Shown piece by piece: positions 9,412 to 17,700 of a DNA stretch of 64,000 bases. Numbering within the stretch: position 1 is the first letter of the stretch; every line of letters starts with the position of its first letter. This DNA is from Porphyrobacter sp. CACIAM 03H1 (lineage in GTDB: Bacteria; Pseudomonadota; Alphaproteobacteria; Sphingomonadales; Sphingomonadaceae), in contig NZ_CP021378.1 of assembly GCF_002215495.1 (NCBI RefSeq), positions 456,417 to 520,416 of the forward strand, read 5' to 3'. The notes below the pieces were generated by a model. It ran no database searches. It was not told the DNA's origin and worked only from the letters and a program-made list of their open reading frames with translations. Both the position numbers and the translations under genes were made by a program.

Positions 9412-9440
9412 CAGATAGTGGCTTGGTCGCAGTCTGTCAC
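9412..9440 (-). promoter_or_regulatory. Predicted thrS promoter
   Basis: On the minus strand, GTGACA (9435-9440) and TATCTG (9412-9417) form a sigma-70-like -35/-10 pair with a 17-bp spacer. The -10 element ends 6 nt before the ATG of the Thr-rich leader peptide, so transcription would begin at or very near that start codon. Inferred from sequence only. Confidence 0.5.
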
Positions 9441-9493
9441 GTGCAACTTGATTCGATGATGATCTCGGGCCGCGACGAGCGGGTTCCCTCGCC

Positions 9494-10162
9494 CTAGTTC
9501 TTCCCCCAGCCGCCGTCGGCGTGGGTCTCGCTGAAGTCGGGGCCCTTGCTCGGCTTGGCGGTGGCGGTGGTGGGCGACGAACCGTAGCCGGAACCGTAGC
9601 CCGAGCCGTATTCATAGTTCGGATCGGGCGCCATGCGCTCCATCTCGTTGGCGACGTTCTCGTGCAGCGACTGCTGCATGTTCATCAGCGCACCCGGATC
9701 GGCGGCGATCTTCGCTGCCAGCTTGGCCTGCAGGCGGGTCGCGTCGAAGGCGCGGCCGTCGAGCACGGAATCGACCTTCTCCTCCATCGCGATCCGGGCG
9801 ATGTCGTTGAGGAGGGGGTCTTCCTCCATCCCCATCATCCCCTCGCCCTTGGCGAACTGGAAGTCGACGCTCACCCGGGTGCCGGTCGATTCGGGTGCGA
9901 GGTGGGCGCGGACATCCGCGACGCGCTCGGGGCCGGCCATAAGGTCCCAGCGCAGCAGCTTGGGCCCGCGGCTGCGTAGCACCAGCGCGATCGAGGGGTC
10001 GCCGGAGGCCATCCCGAGCTCGGAGCCGAAATTGAGCCCCGCCAGCCGAGCCTCCACGGCGGAGGGCGCCATCGCGTAATACTCGCCGCCGTCGAAGGCC
10101 CCCGCGAGATAGGCACCGCCACCCAGGAGGGACGCGCCACCGGCCAGCATCATCATCCGCAT
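9494..10162 (-). CDS. Hypothetical secreted/anchored protein with Gly-Tyr-Ser tail
   Basis: 222-residue protein I do not recognise. A short N-terminal hydrophobic segment (LAGGASLLGGGAYLAGAF) follows MRMMM and may be an anchor or signal. The middle (residues about 30-160) is a mixed alpha/beta-looking region with the conserved-looking strings RGPKLLRWDL and VDFQFAKGEGMMG. The tail contains the repeat GSGYGSGYGSS before a charged end. ATG 10162 was chosen because GGGGAGG lies 6 nt upstream; the TTG at 10168 is weaker. It stands alone between the thrS leader and phoD, both on the same strand. Sphingomonads often carry such uncharacterised exported proteins, but the function is unknown. Confidence 0.7.
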   Translation of the reverse strand: MRMMMLAGGASLLGGGAYLAGAFDGGEYYAMAPSAVEARLAGLNFGSELGMASGDPSIALVLRSRGPKLLRWDLMAGPERVADVRAHLAPESTGTRVSVDFQFAKGEGMMGMEEDPLLNDIARIAMEEKVDSVLDGRAFDATRLQAKLAAKIAADPGALMNMQQSLHENVANEMERMAPDPNYEYGSGYGSGYGSSPTTATAKPSKGPDFSETHADGGWGKN

Positions 10163-10236
10163 CTGCAACCTCCCCGCAATCGAGAAGGGCAGGTTCTATC
10201 GCGGATAACTTAATAACTTATCGCCGAAATCCGCCG

Positions 10237-11910
10237 TCACACCGTCAGCTTGCCGCTGCCCTTCTCGGTGGTGATCCGCTTCGTCCCCGCCAGCCGGGTC
10301 GAGCGCTGCCTGATGCCCTCGACGAAGCGGTATTCGGTGGTCGCGCGCGCCGGGGTCAGCTCGACCACCATGTAGCCGCGCTGGGCGGTGTCGGCCCACT
10401 TGAGCTGCGCGTTCTCCGCCACCAGCGCGGCGGCGAGATCCTGCGGCTTGACGAAGGAGAGGTAGCTCTCGAACCCCGGCGAGCTCACCGAGCAGACGCC
10501 CAGCTCGACCCCCACCGCATCGCCGTCGTGGGCGAGTTCGAAGCCCCAGGCGTTGTGGGTGTCGCCCGCCAGCACGAAGAGGTTCGCATCGGCCTTCAGC
10601 GCGGCCTCGAACACGCGGGCGCGGGCGGCGGGGTAGCCGTCCCATGCATCCATGTTCGAGGGCAGCCCGGCCTGGCTCGCCGCGGCGGCCGCATCGAGGC
10701 GTCGGCGCACGAAATCGGGAAGCCCCGCGCCGATCTGGTCGGCGAAGGCCTTGGGCGTCCGCAGGTTGCCGATCAGCACCTGCTGCACCAGCACCTGCCA
10801 GTGGGTGCCCTTCGCGGTCGATGCGGCGAGCGCCTCGCCCAGCCACTTCTCCTGCCGCTCGCCTAGCAGCTGGCGGTCGGCGGCGGACCATTCGCCGTCG
10901 CGGAATGTCGCCAGCGCCGCCATCAGCGCCTGCGGGTCCCTGTTCCCGGCCATGATCTTCTCGAGGCTGAGCTGCTGGTCACGGCCCTCGAGGCGGGTGT
11001 CGATCCGCAGCAGGGTGGCGAGCTGGCCGACCTGGTAGGCGGCATAGGGCTCGTCGGAGACCGGCATCCATTCGCGATAGGCCTTCTTGGCGGCGGCCTT
11101 GCGCACCGCCCAATCGCCCTCGGTGTCGCTCTGGTGGTTCTGCGCCCCGTCCTTCCACGAATCGTTGGCGGTCTCGTGATCGTCCCACACCGCCACCATC
11201 GGCATCACCTGATGGAGCCGCTGGAGATCGGGGTCGGCGCGGTAGGTCGCGTAGCGCAGGCGGTAATCGGTTAGCGCGACGATCTCGGTCGAGGGCTGGA
11301 GCACGCGTTCGGCCACGCCCTTGCCGGCATCGGGATAGGTGCCCGCGCCATATTCGTAGATGTAGTCGCCGAGGTGCACCGCGAGGTCGGCATCGTTCGC
11401 CTCGACCGCATGGCCATAGGCGCTGAACCAGCCGAAGCCGAAATTCGAGCACGAGAACACCGCCAGCCGGAACTGCGCCGCGGAGTCATCGGGCAGGGTC
11501 CGGGTGCGGCCCACGGGGGACCTGGTGCCGTCGGGGGCGATGAAGCGGTAGAAATACCAGCGACCCGGCATCAGCCCGTCGGCCCAGGTCTTGACGCAGT
11601 AATCGCTGTCGGGGCCGGCGGCATTGCCGGTGCTGCCCTCGGCGGCGAGTTTCGCGAAGTCCTCGGTCTCGCTCATTTCCCAGGCGAGGTAGGCCGGCTT
11701 GTCCGAGACATAGCGGGTCCACAGCATCACCTTGTCCGTCCCCGGCTCGCCGCTCGCGACATTGTGGGTGAAGCCGGTGCCGAAGCCCGTCGCGGCCGCA
11801 GGCGCGGCGGCGGCAGCGGCCGATGCCCCCGCGAGGGTGAACAGGCTGCGGCGGGTGAGGGCCGTGGGCGAGGGTGCCGGCTGGGCGGCGGCGGTGTCGG
11901 TCTTGAACAT
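10237..11910 (-). CDS. phoD: PhoD-type alkaline phosphatase/phosphodiesterase, Tat-exported
   Basis: 557-residue PhoD-family metallo-phosphoesterase that releases phosphate from phosphomono- or diesters outside the cytoplasm. It has a twin-arginine signal (LTRRSLFTLAGASAAAAAA, about residues 18-36), the N-terminal PhoD domain (THNVASGEPGTDKVMLWTRY), and metal-binding motifs HLGDYIYEYG, VWDDHETANDSW and LAGDTHNAWGFEL. Folding with bound metal before export fits the Tat signal. Start 11910 places the signal correctly; upstream in-frame starts would bury it. The gene is divergent from the alpha/beta hydrolase. No recognisable Pho box was identified in the 80-bp intergenic region. Confidence 0.92.
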   Translation of the reverse strand: MFKTDTAAAQPAPSPTALTRRSLFTLAGASAAAAAAPAAATGFGTGFTHNVASGEPGTDKVMLWTRYVSDKPAYLAWEMSETEDFAKLAAEGSTGNAAGPDSDYCVKTWADGLMPGRWYFYRFIAPDGTRSPVGRTRTLPDDSAAQFRLAVFSCSNFGFGWFSAYGHAVEANDADLAVHLGDYIYEYGAGTYPDAGKGVAERVLQPSTEIVALTDYRLRYATYRADPDLQRLHQVMPMVAVWDDHETANDSWKDGAQNHQSDTEGDWAVRKAAAKKAYREWMPVSDEPYAAYQVGQLATLLRIDTRLEGRDQQLSLEKIMAGNRDPQALMAALATFRDGEWSAADRQLLGERQEKWLGEALAASTAKGTHWQVLVQQVLIGNLRTPKAFADQIGAGLPDFVRRRLDAAAAASQAGLPSNMDAWDGYPAARARVFEAALKADANLFVLAGDTHNAWGFELAHDGDAVGVELGVCSVSSPGFESYLSFVKPQDLAAALVAENAQLKWADTAQRGYMVVELTPARATTEYRFVEGIRQRSTRLAGTKRITTEKGSGKLTV

Positions 11911-11990
11911 GGTGCGGCGCGTAATCCTCTCCCGTTGCGCTCCCGTGACAATGCTTGCCCTTGGCGCCTTGCGCAAGGCATGGAGAGGGC

Positions 11991-12725
11991 ATGACCGCCA
12001 TCATGCACCACACCCTCTACGACGGGCGCCGCATCGCCTTCCGTTTGACGCCCGGAGCAGGCCCCTGCCTCGTCTTCCTGCCCGGCTACATGAGCGACAT
12101 GAGCGGCGGCAAGGCGACCGCCTTGTTCGCCGAGGCAGAGGCGCGGGGCCGCGCCTGCCTGCTGCTCGACTATTCGGGCTGCGGGCAATCCGGCGGCGAC
12201 TTCGCCGAGGGGATGCTCTCGAAATGGCGCGACGAGGTGCTGGCGCTGGTCGAAAGCTATGTGGCGGGGCCGGTGCTGCTGGTCGGCTCGTCGATGGGCG
12301 GCTGGCTGATGCTGCTGGTGGCCGAGCACCTCAAGCACCGCCTCGCCGGCCTGGTGGGCATCGCGCCCGCGCCCGATTTCACCCGTTGGGGCTATTCCGA
12401 GGCGCAGCGCGCCGCGCTCGCGGCGGGGGAGACGATCTACGAGGACAACCCCTACGGTCCCGAGCCGACGCCGACCCATCCCGGCTTCTTTGCCGATGCC
12501 GAATGCCACCTCAGGCTGGACGGCGCGATCGGCATCGCCTGTCCGGTACGGCTGCTCCACGGCAAGCAGGACGCCGACGTGCCGTGGGAAATCTCGCTGC
12601 GGCTCAAGGATGCGCTCGCGTCGGCTGAGGTTCAGGTGACGCTGGTAGAAGACGGCGATCACCGCCTGTCGCGCCCCGGCGACATCGATCGTCTCAAGGC
12701 CATCGTGGCCGAATTCTACGGATAG
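11991..12725 (+). CDS. Alpha/beta hydrolase
   Basis: 244-residue alpha/beta-hydrolase-fold enzyme. Visible elements are FLPGYMSDMSG (oxyanion loop), the nucleophile elbow LLVGSSMGGWLML (Ser about residue 100), the acid-loop region LLHGKQDADVPW and the catalytic His in VEDGDHRLSRPGD near the C-terminus. The Ser-Asp-His triad is therefore intact. The arrangement resembles ABHD10-like acyl-protein or acyl-glucuronide esterases, but the substrate cannot be assigned. Start 11991 has GGAGAGG 4 nt upstream. The TPR gene starts 6 nt after the stop, so the two are probably co-transcribed. Confidence 0.88.
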   Translation: MTAIMHHTLYDGRRIAFRLTPGAGPCLVFLPGYMSDMSGGKATALFAEAEARGRACLLLDYSGCGQSGGDFAEGMLSKWRDEVLALVESYVAGPVLLVGSSMGGWLMLLVAEHLKHRLAGLVGIAPAPDFTRWGYSEAQRAALAAGETIYEDNPYGPEPTPTHPGFFADAECHLRLDGAIGIACPVRLLHGKQDADVPWEISLRLKDALASAEVQVTLVEDGDHRLSRPGDIDRLKAIVAEFYG

Positions 12726-12731
12726 CGCCCC

Positions 12732-13610
12732 TTGTCGATCCTCCTTGCCCTGCTCCTGCAAGTCGGCCCCAACCCGCTTGGCGGGGCGATGCCGGGAGAC
12801 GAACTGGTGCGCGACCGGCCGCCGCGGCCCGAAGCCCGTGCGCAGGCCGAGCCGGGCGCGACCAGCCTGTGGCTCGAAGGCTGCCTCGCCCAGCTCGACG
12901 AGGACCCGGCGCGCGCCCACGCAATGGCGCAGATCCGCCGCAGCGAGACCGACGGCACCGAACGGGTGCTCGCCAACCACTGCCTCGGCATGGCGGCCGC
13001 CGAGCTGGCGCTGTGGGACGACGCGCGCGCCGCCTTCGCCGCCGCGCGGGGCGAGACGCCCGAAGACGACACCCGCGCCCGCGCCCGCTTCGCGGCGATG
13101 GCGGGCAACGCCGCGCTGGCAGGCGGCGATCCCGCCGGCGCGGTCGACCTGCTGCTGCTCGCCGAGCGCGATGCCCGCGCGGCCGGCGCCGCCCCGCTCG
13201 AGGCGATCGCCGCTACCGACCGCGCCCGCGCTCTGGTGCGGCTGGGCCGGGACACGGAAGCTCTCGCCGCGCTCGAATCCGCCGCCGGTCTCGCGCCGAA
13301 CAGTGCCGAGGTGTGGCTGCTAAAGGCGACCCTGCTGCGCCGGATGGACCGCCTGCCCGAAGCGCAGTCCGCGATCGAACAGGCCGCCGGGCTCGCCCCG
13401 GGCGCGGGCGGGATCGGGCCGCAGGTCGCGCTCGAGGCGGGGGTGGTCGCGATGCTCGCCGGACGCGAGGATGCCGCGCGCCGGAGCTGGCAGTCGGTGA
13501 TCGACCTCGCCCCCGGCAGCGCCTTCGCCGCCACCGCGACGGACTATCTTGCGCAGCTCGGGCAAGCGGGCGAGAGTGCCCCCGCGACGGGAGAGGAGCC
13601 GCAGCCATGA
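12732..13610 (+). CDS. TPR-repeat protein, probably exported
   Basis: 292-residue protein made mainly of tetratricopeptide-like helical pairs (for example AAELALWDDARAAFAAARGE, DRARALVRLGRDTEALAALESAAGLAP, LLRRMDRLPEAQSAIEQAAGLAP), used for protein-protein contacts. The only reasonable start is the TTG at 12732, giving a short hydrophobic N-terminus (SILLALLLQVGPNPLGG) that may act as a signal or anchor. It ends with ATGA overlap onto the luciferase-like gene, so translation is probably coupled. The partner and cellular role are unknown. Confidence 0.8.
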   Translation: MSILLALLLQVGPNPLGGAMPGDELVRDRPPRPEARAQAEPGATSLWLEGCLAQLDEDPARAHAMAQIRRSETDGTERVLANHCLGMAAAELALWDDARAAFAAARGETPEDDTRARARFAAMAGNAALAGGDPAGAVDLLLLAERDARAAGAAPLEAIAATDRARALVRLGRDTEALAALESAAGLAPNSAEVWLLKATLLRRMDRLPEAQSAIEQAAGLAPGAGGIGPQVALEAGVVAMLAGREDAARRSWQSVIDLAPGSAFAATATDYLAQLGQAGESAPATGEEPQP

Positions 13611-14602
13611 CCCGATTTTCCGTGCTCGATCTCGTGCCGGTGCGCGAGGGCGGGACGCTCAGCGAAGCCTTCGCCGCCACCGCCGATCTCGCCCGCGCCG
13701 CCGAAAGCCTCGGATGCGACCGGTTCTGGGTCGCCGAACATCACGCGATGGACGGGATAGCCGGCGGGGCGACCTCGGTGGTGCTCGCCCACATCGGCAA
13801 CGCCACCACCCGCATCCGCATCGGATCGGGCGGGATCATGCTGCCGAACCACACCCCGTTCCAGATCGCGGAGCAGTTCGGCACACTGGACGCGCTGTTC
13901 CCGGGGCGGATCGACCTCGGGCTGGGCCGCGCGCCGGGGGCAGGGCCGGAATTGCAGCGCGCGCTTCGCAAGAACTTGCACCAGGCCGCCGAATACTTCC
14001 CGCAGGACGTGGTCGAGCTGCGTGCGCTGCTGACGGGGGACTACGACCTGCCGATCGCCGCCACCCCCGGTCTCGGCGCCAAGGTCGAGCTGTGGATGCT
14101 CGGATCGAGCCTGTTCGGAGCGCAGCTCGCCGCCAAGCTCGGCCTGCCCTATGCCTTCGCCGCGCACTTCGCGCCCGATCACCTCGATGCCGCGCTTGCC
14201 GTCTACCGCCGCGACTTCCAGCCCTCCGAGGCGCTGGACCGCCCGCACGTGATGGTCGCGATGAACGTCTTTGCCGCCGACACCGAAGCCGAGGCGCGGC
14301 TGATCGCCTCCTCGCAGCAACAGAGCTTCGTGCGGCTGCGCTCGGGCAACCCCGGCAAGCTGCCGCCTCCGGTGCAGGGCTACGCCGAGACGCTGCCCGC
14401 CGCCGCGCAGGCGATGCTCGCCCATCACGGACAGGCCGCCGCCGTCGGCACGCCGGCGCAGGTGCGCGAGGGCATCGCCGCCTTCGTGCAGCGCACCGGC
14501 GCGGACGAGATCATGCTCTGCGGCGCGACCTATGATCCGGAGGCGCGCATCCGCAGTCTCGAACTGACGATGGAAGCCTGCCAGACCGTTCCGGCAGTCT
14601 GA
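13607..14602 (+). CDS. LLM-class (luciferase-like) flavin-dependent monooxygenase
   Basis: 331-residue enzyme of the bacterial-luciferase-like family, probably using reduced FMN. Typical strings are SVLDLVPVREG at the N-terminus, RFWVAEHHAMDGIAG (about residues 43-57), RIRIGSGGIMLPNHTPFQIAEQFGTLDALFPGRIDLGLGRAPG (about 66-110) and WMLGSSLFGAQLAAKLGLPYAFA. This is the MsnO8-like subgroup often annotated simply as LLM oxidoreductase; the substrate is unknown. The start overlaps the TPR stop (ATGA) and has GAGAGGAG 10 nt upstream. Upstream in-frame extension would run through the TPR gene in another frame and is rejected. Confidence 0.9.
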   Translation: MTRFSVLDLVPVREGGTLSEAFAATADLARAAESLGCDRFWVAEHHAMDGIAGGATSVVLAHIGNATTRIRIGSGGIMLPNHTPFQIAEQFGTLDALFPGRIDLGLGRAPGAGPELQRALRKNLHQAAEYFPQDVVELRALLTGDYDLPIAATPGLGAKVELWMLGSSLFGAQLAAKLGLPYAFAAHFAPDHLDAALAVYRRDFQPSEALDRPHVMVAMNVFAADTEAEARLIASSQQQSFVRLRSGNPGKLPPPVQGYAETLPAAAQAMLAHHGQAAAVGTPAQVREGIAAFVQRTGADEIMLCGATYDPEARIRSLELTMEACQTVPAV

Positions 14603-14727
14603 GCGATCATCGCGCTTGCCTTGCCCGGGGGGAAAGGCGTATCGCGAGCAAACACGATAACAACAATCCGGCATAATAAAATTACCACGGGACGAGGCCG
14701 GACACGCAGGACGAGCAGGAGCCGAAG

Positions 14728-17700
14728 ATGGGGTCGAAAACCGCCGCCACCGCGCCGGTCAAGGGTGGAAACCGTTCTCTGATCAAGGGGTTGCGCGCCG
14801 CGCTTGAAGCCTCGATGCTGCCCGGCGACGCGCCGGTCGACAAGTCCGCGCTCGACGAGGCCGCCGCCTGGCTGCTCTCCGCCGCCGCCATCCGCGCCCC
14901 GGGCGAGCCACTCGTCCAGATCGAATCCGCCAGCGCCGGACGCCGCCACCTGCGCATCGCCATCGTCAACGACGATCAGCCCTTCCTCGTCGATTCGGTC
15001 GCTGCCGCCATCGCGGCGCAGGGGCTGACCATCGACCGGCTGCTGCACCCCGTGGTCCCGGTCGAGCGCGATGCCGAGGGCGTGATCATTGCGCTCGGGA
15101 AGGGCGGAGCGCGCGAATCGCTGATCTATATCGAGACCCCGCGCGCCGATGCCCGCCAGCGCCGCGACCTCGTCGAGGCGCTGCGCACGACGCTCGGCGA
15201 TGTCCATGCGGCGGTCGCCGACTGGCCGGCGATGCAGGCGGCGATGGCCGCCGATGCCGGGCGCGTCGGCGCGCTCGATGCCGAGGCGGGCGCGCTGCTG
15301 GCGTGGCTGGGGGGCGGGATGCTGACCCAGCTTGGCCACATGACTCGTCGCCGCGACGGCTCCTCGACCGAGCGGCTCGGCATCTGCCGCGCCTCGGCGC
15401 AGGAACTGCTCGCCGAGGTGTCCTACGAACGCGCCTTCGAATGGTTCGACCGGCAGGAGGCCGAGGGCACGCCCCGCGCCCTGCTGGCGATCAAGTCCAA
15501 CGTCCAGGCCCGCGTCCACCGCGCCAGCCCGCTCGACCTGTTCATCGTGCCGCTCCGCGAAGAAGGGCGCATCGCCGCGCTGTCGATCCACGCCGGCCTG
15601 TGGACCAGCGCCGCGATGAACGAGCGCCCGGGCGAAGTGCCGGTGCTGCGCGCCATGGTGCAGGACATCACCACGCGTCTCGGCTTCGATCCGGCCGGCC
15701 ACAACGGCAAGGCGCTGGTGCACGCCTTCACCTCGCTGCCCAACGACCTGCTCACCGCCTTCGATCCGGTTCGCGTGGCCGATCTCGTGACCGCCAAGAT
15801 GGCGCTGATCGATCGTCCGCGCCCGCGCCTCATCATGGTGCCCGCGATCCTCGAGCGGCACGTCTTCGCCTTCGTCTGGCTGCCGCGCGACCAGCTTTCG
15901 ACCGATGTGCGCCTGCAGATCCAGGCGATGCTGCTGGGAACGCCCGGAGCGGCGCTGCTCGACTGGAGCCTCGAGGTGGAAAGCAGCACGCTCGCGCTGC
16001 TGCGCTTCCTCATCGACGTGCGCGGCTGCCCCGACCTGCCCGACGAGGCGGCGATCGAGGCGCAGCTGGTCGATCTGCTGCGCGGCTGGAACGAGGCGGT
16101 GGCGACCCACCTCGCCGCGCACGAGGACGAAGGGCGCGCCGCCGCGCTCGCGAGCCGCTATGCCCCGGCCTTCCCGACCGGCTACCGCGTCACCTACGGC
16201 CCGCAGGAGGCCGCGCTCGACATCGCCAAGCTGCGCGGCCTGGCGATGGGCGAGGGCGAGACCGCGCGTGCCGTGCGGCTCTACCGGATGAACGCCGACG
16301 GGCCCGACCGGCTGCGGCTCAAGGTCTATCTCACCCGCGGCGCGCTGGCGCTGTCGGATGCGGTGCCGGCGCTCGAGAATTTCGGCTTCCGGGTGCTCGC
16401 CGAGGTGCCGACCTTCCTCACCGATGCCTCGCTCGGGTCGATCCACGATTTCCTGCTGACGCTGCCCGCCGGCCGCGATGCGTCGGCGCTGCTCGATCGC
16501 ACCGCGCTGATCGAGGGGGCGATCGCCGACGTGCTCAACGCCGCGGCGGAGGACGATCCCTTCAACCGGCTGGTGCCCGCCGCCGGGCTGCTCCCGCGCG
16601 AGGCCAACTGGCTGCGCGCGATTTACCGCTACCTGCGCCAGACCGGGGTGAGCTACACCATCTACACCGTCGTCGATGCCCTCGCCGGTGCGCCGCAGGT
16701 GACCCGCGCGATGATCGCGCTGTTCGAGGCGCGCCACGATCCGGCCTTCGCGGGCGACCGGGATGCGGCGCTGGCCGAGGCCCAGAGCGCCTTCCGCCGC
16801 GGCCTCGCCAAGGTCACCGCGATCAATGACGACCGCCTGCTGCGCCTCTACCGCGCGGTGATGGGCGCGGTGCTGCGCACCAACGCCTTCTCGCCGGCGG
16901 CCGCCGAGGCGCTCGCCTTCAAGCTCGATTCGGACCTTGTTCCGGGCCTGCCCAAGCCCGTTCCGTGGCGCGAGATCTTCGTCTATTCGGCGCGCGTCGA
17001 GGGCATCCACCTGCGCTCGGGCGCGGTGGCGCGCGGGGGCCTCAGGTGGTCCGACCGGCGCGATGATTTCCGTACCGAGATCCTCGGCCTGATGAAGGCC
17101 CAGCGGGTCAAGAACGCGGTGATCGTGCCCACGGGCGCCAAGGGCGGGTTCTATCCCAAGCAGCTCCCTTCGCCCGCGCTCGACCGCGAGGGGTGGGCCG
17201 CGGAGGGCCGCGCCGCCTACGAGATCTTCATCCGCACCCTGCTGTCGGTCACCGACAACATCGCCGACGGGCGCGTGGTGCACCCGGAGAGCGTGCAGGT
17301 GCTCGACGGGGAGGACCCCTATTTCGTGGTCGCCGCCGACAAGGGCACCGCGACCTTCTCCGATATCGCCAACGGCATCGCGCAGGGCCGCGATTTCTGG
17401 CTGGATGACGCCTTCGCCAGCGGCGGCTCGAACGGCTACGACCACAAGGCGATGGGCATCACCGCGCGTGGGGCCTGGGTGAGCGTCCAGCGCCACTTCC
17501 GCGAGATGGGGATCGACGTCCAGAAGGACTCGATCACCGTCGCGGGCTGCGGCGACATGTCGGGCGACGTTTTCGGCAACGGGATGCTGCTGTCGAAGGC
17601 GCTGAAGCTCGTCGCCGCCTTCGATCACCGCCATATCTTCATCGACCCCTCGCCCGATCCGCTCGCCAGCTGGAAGGAGCGCAAGCGGATGTTCGAGCTG

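Noticed and set aside
9199..9493. T-box riboswitch for thrS
   Set aside because: No T-box consensus (AGGGTGGNACCGCG) or specifier-loop architecture is seen, and T-boxes are rare in alphaproteobacteria; the Thr-rich leader explains the region better.
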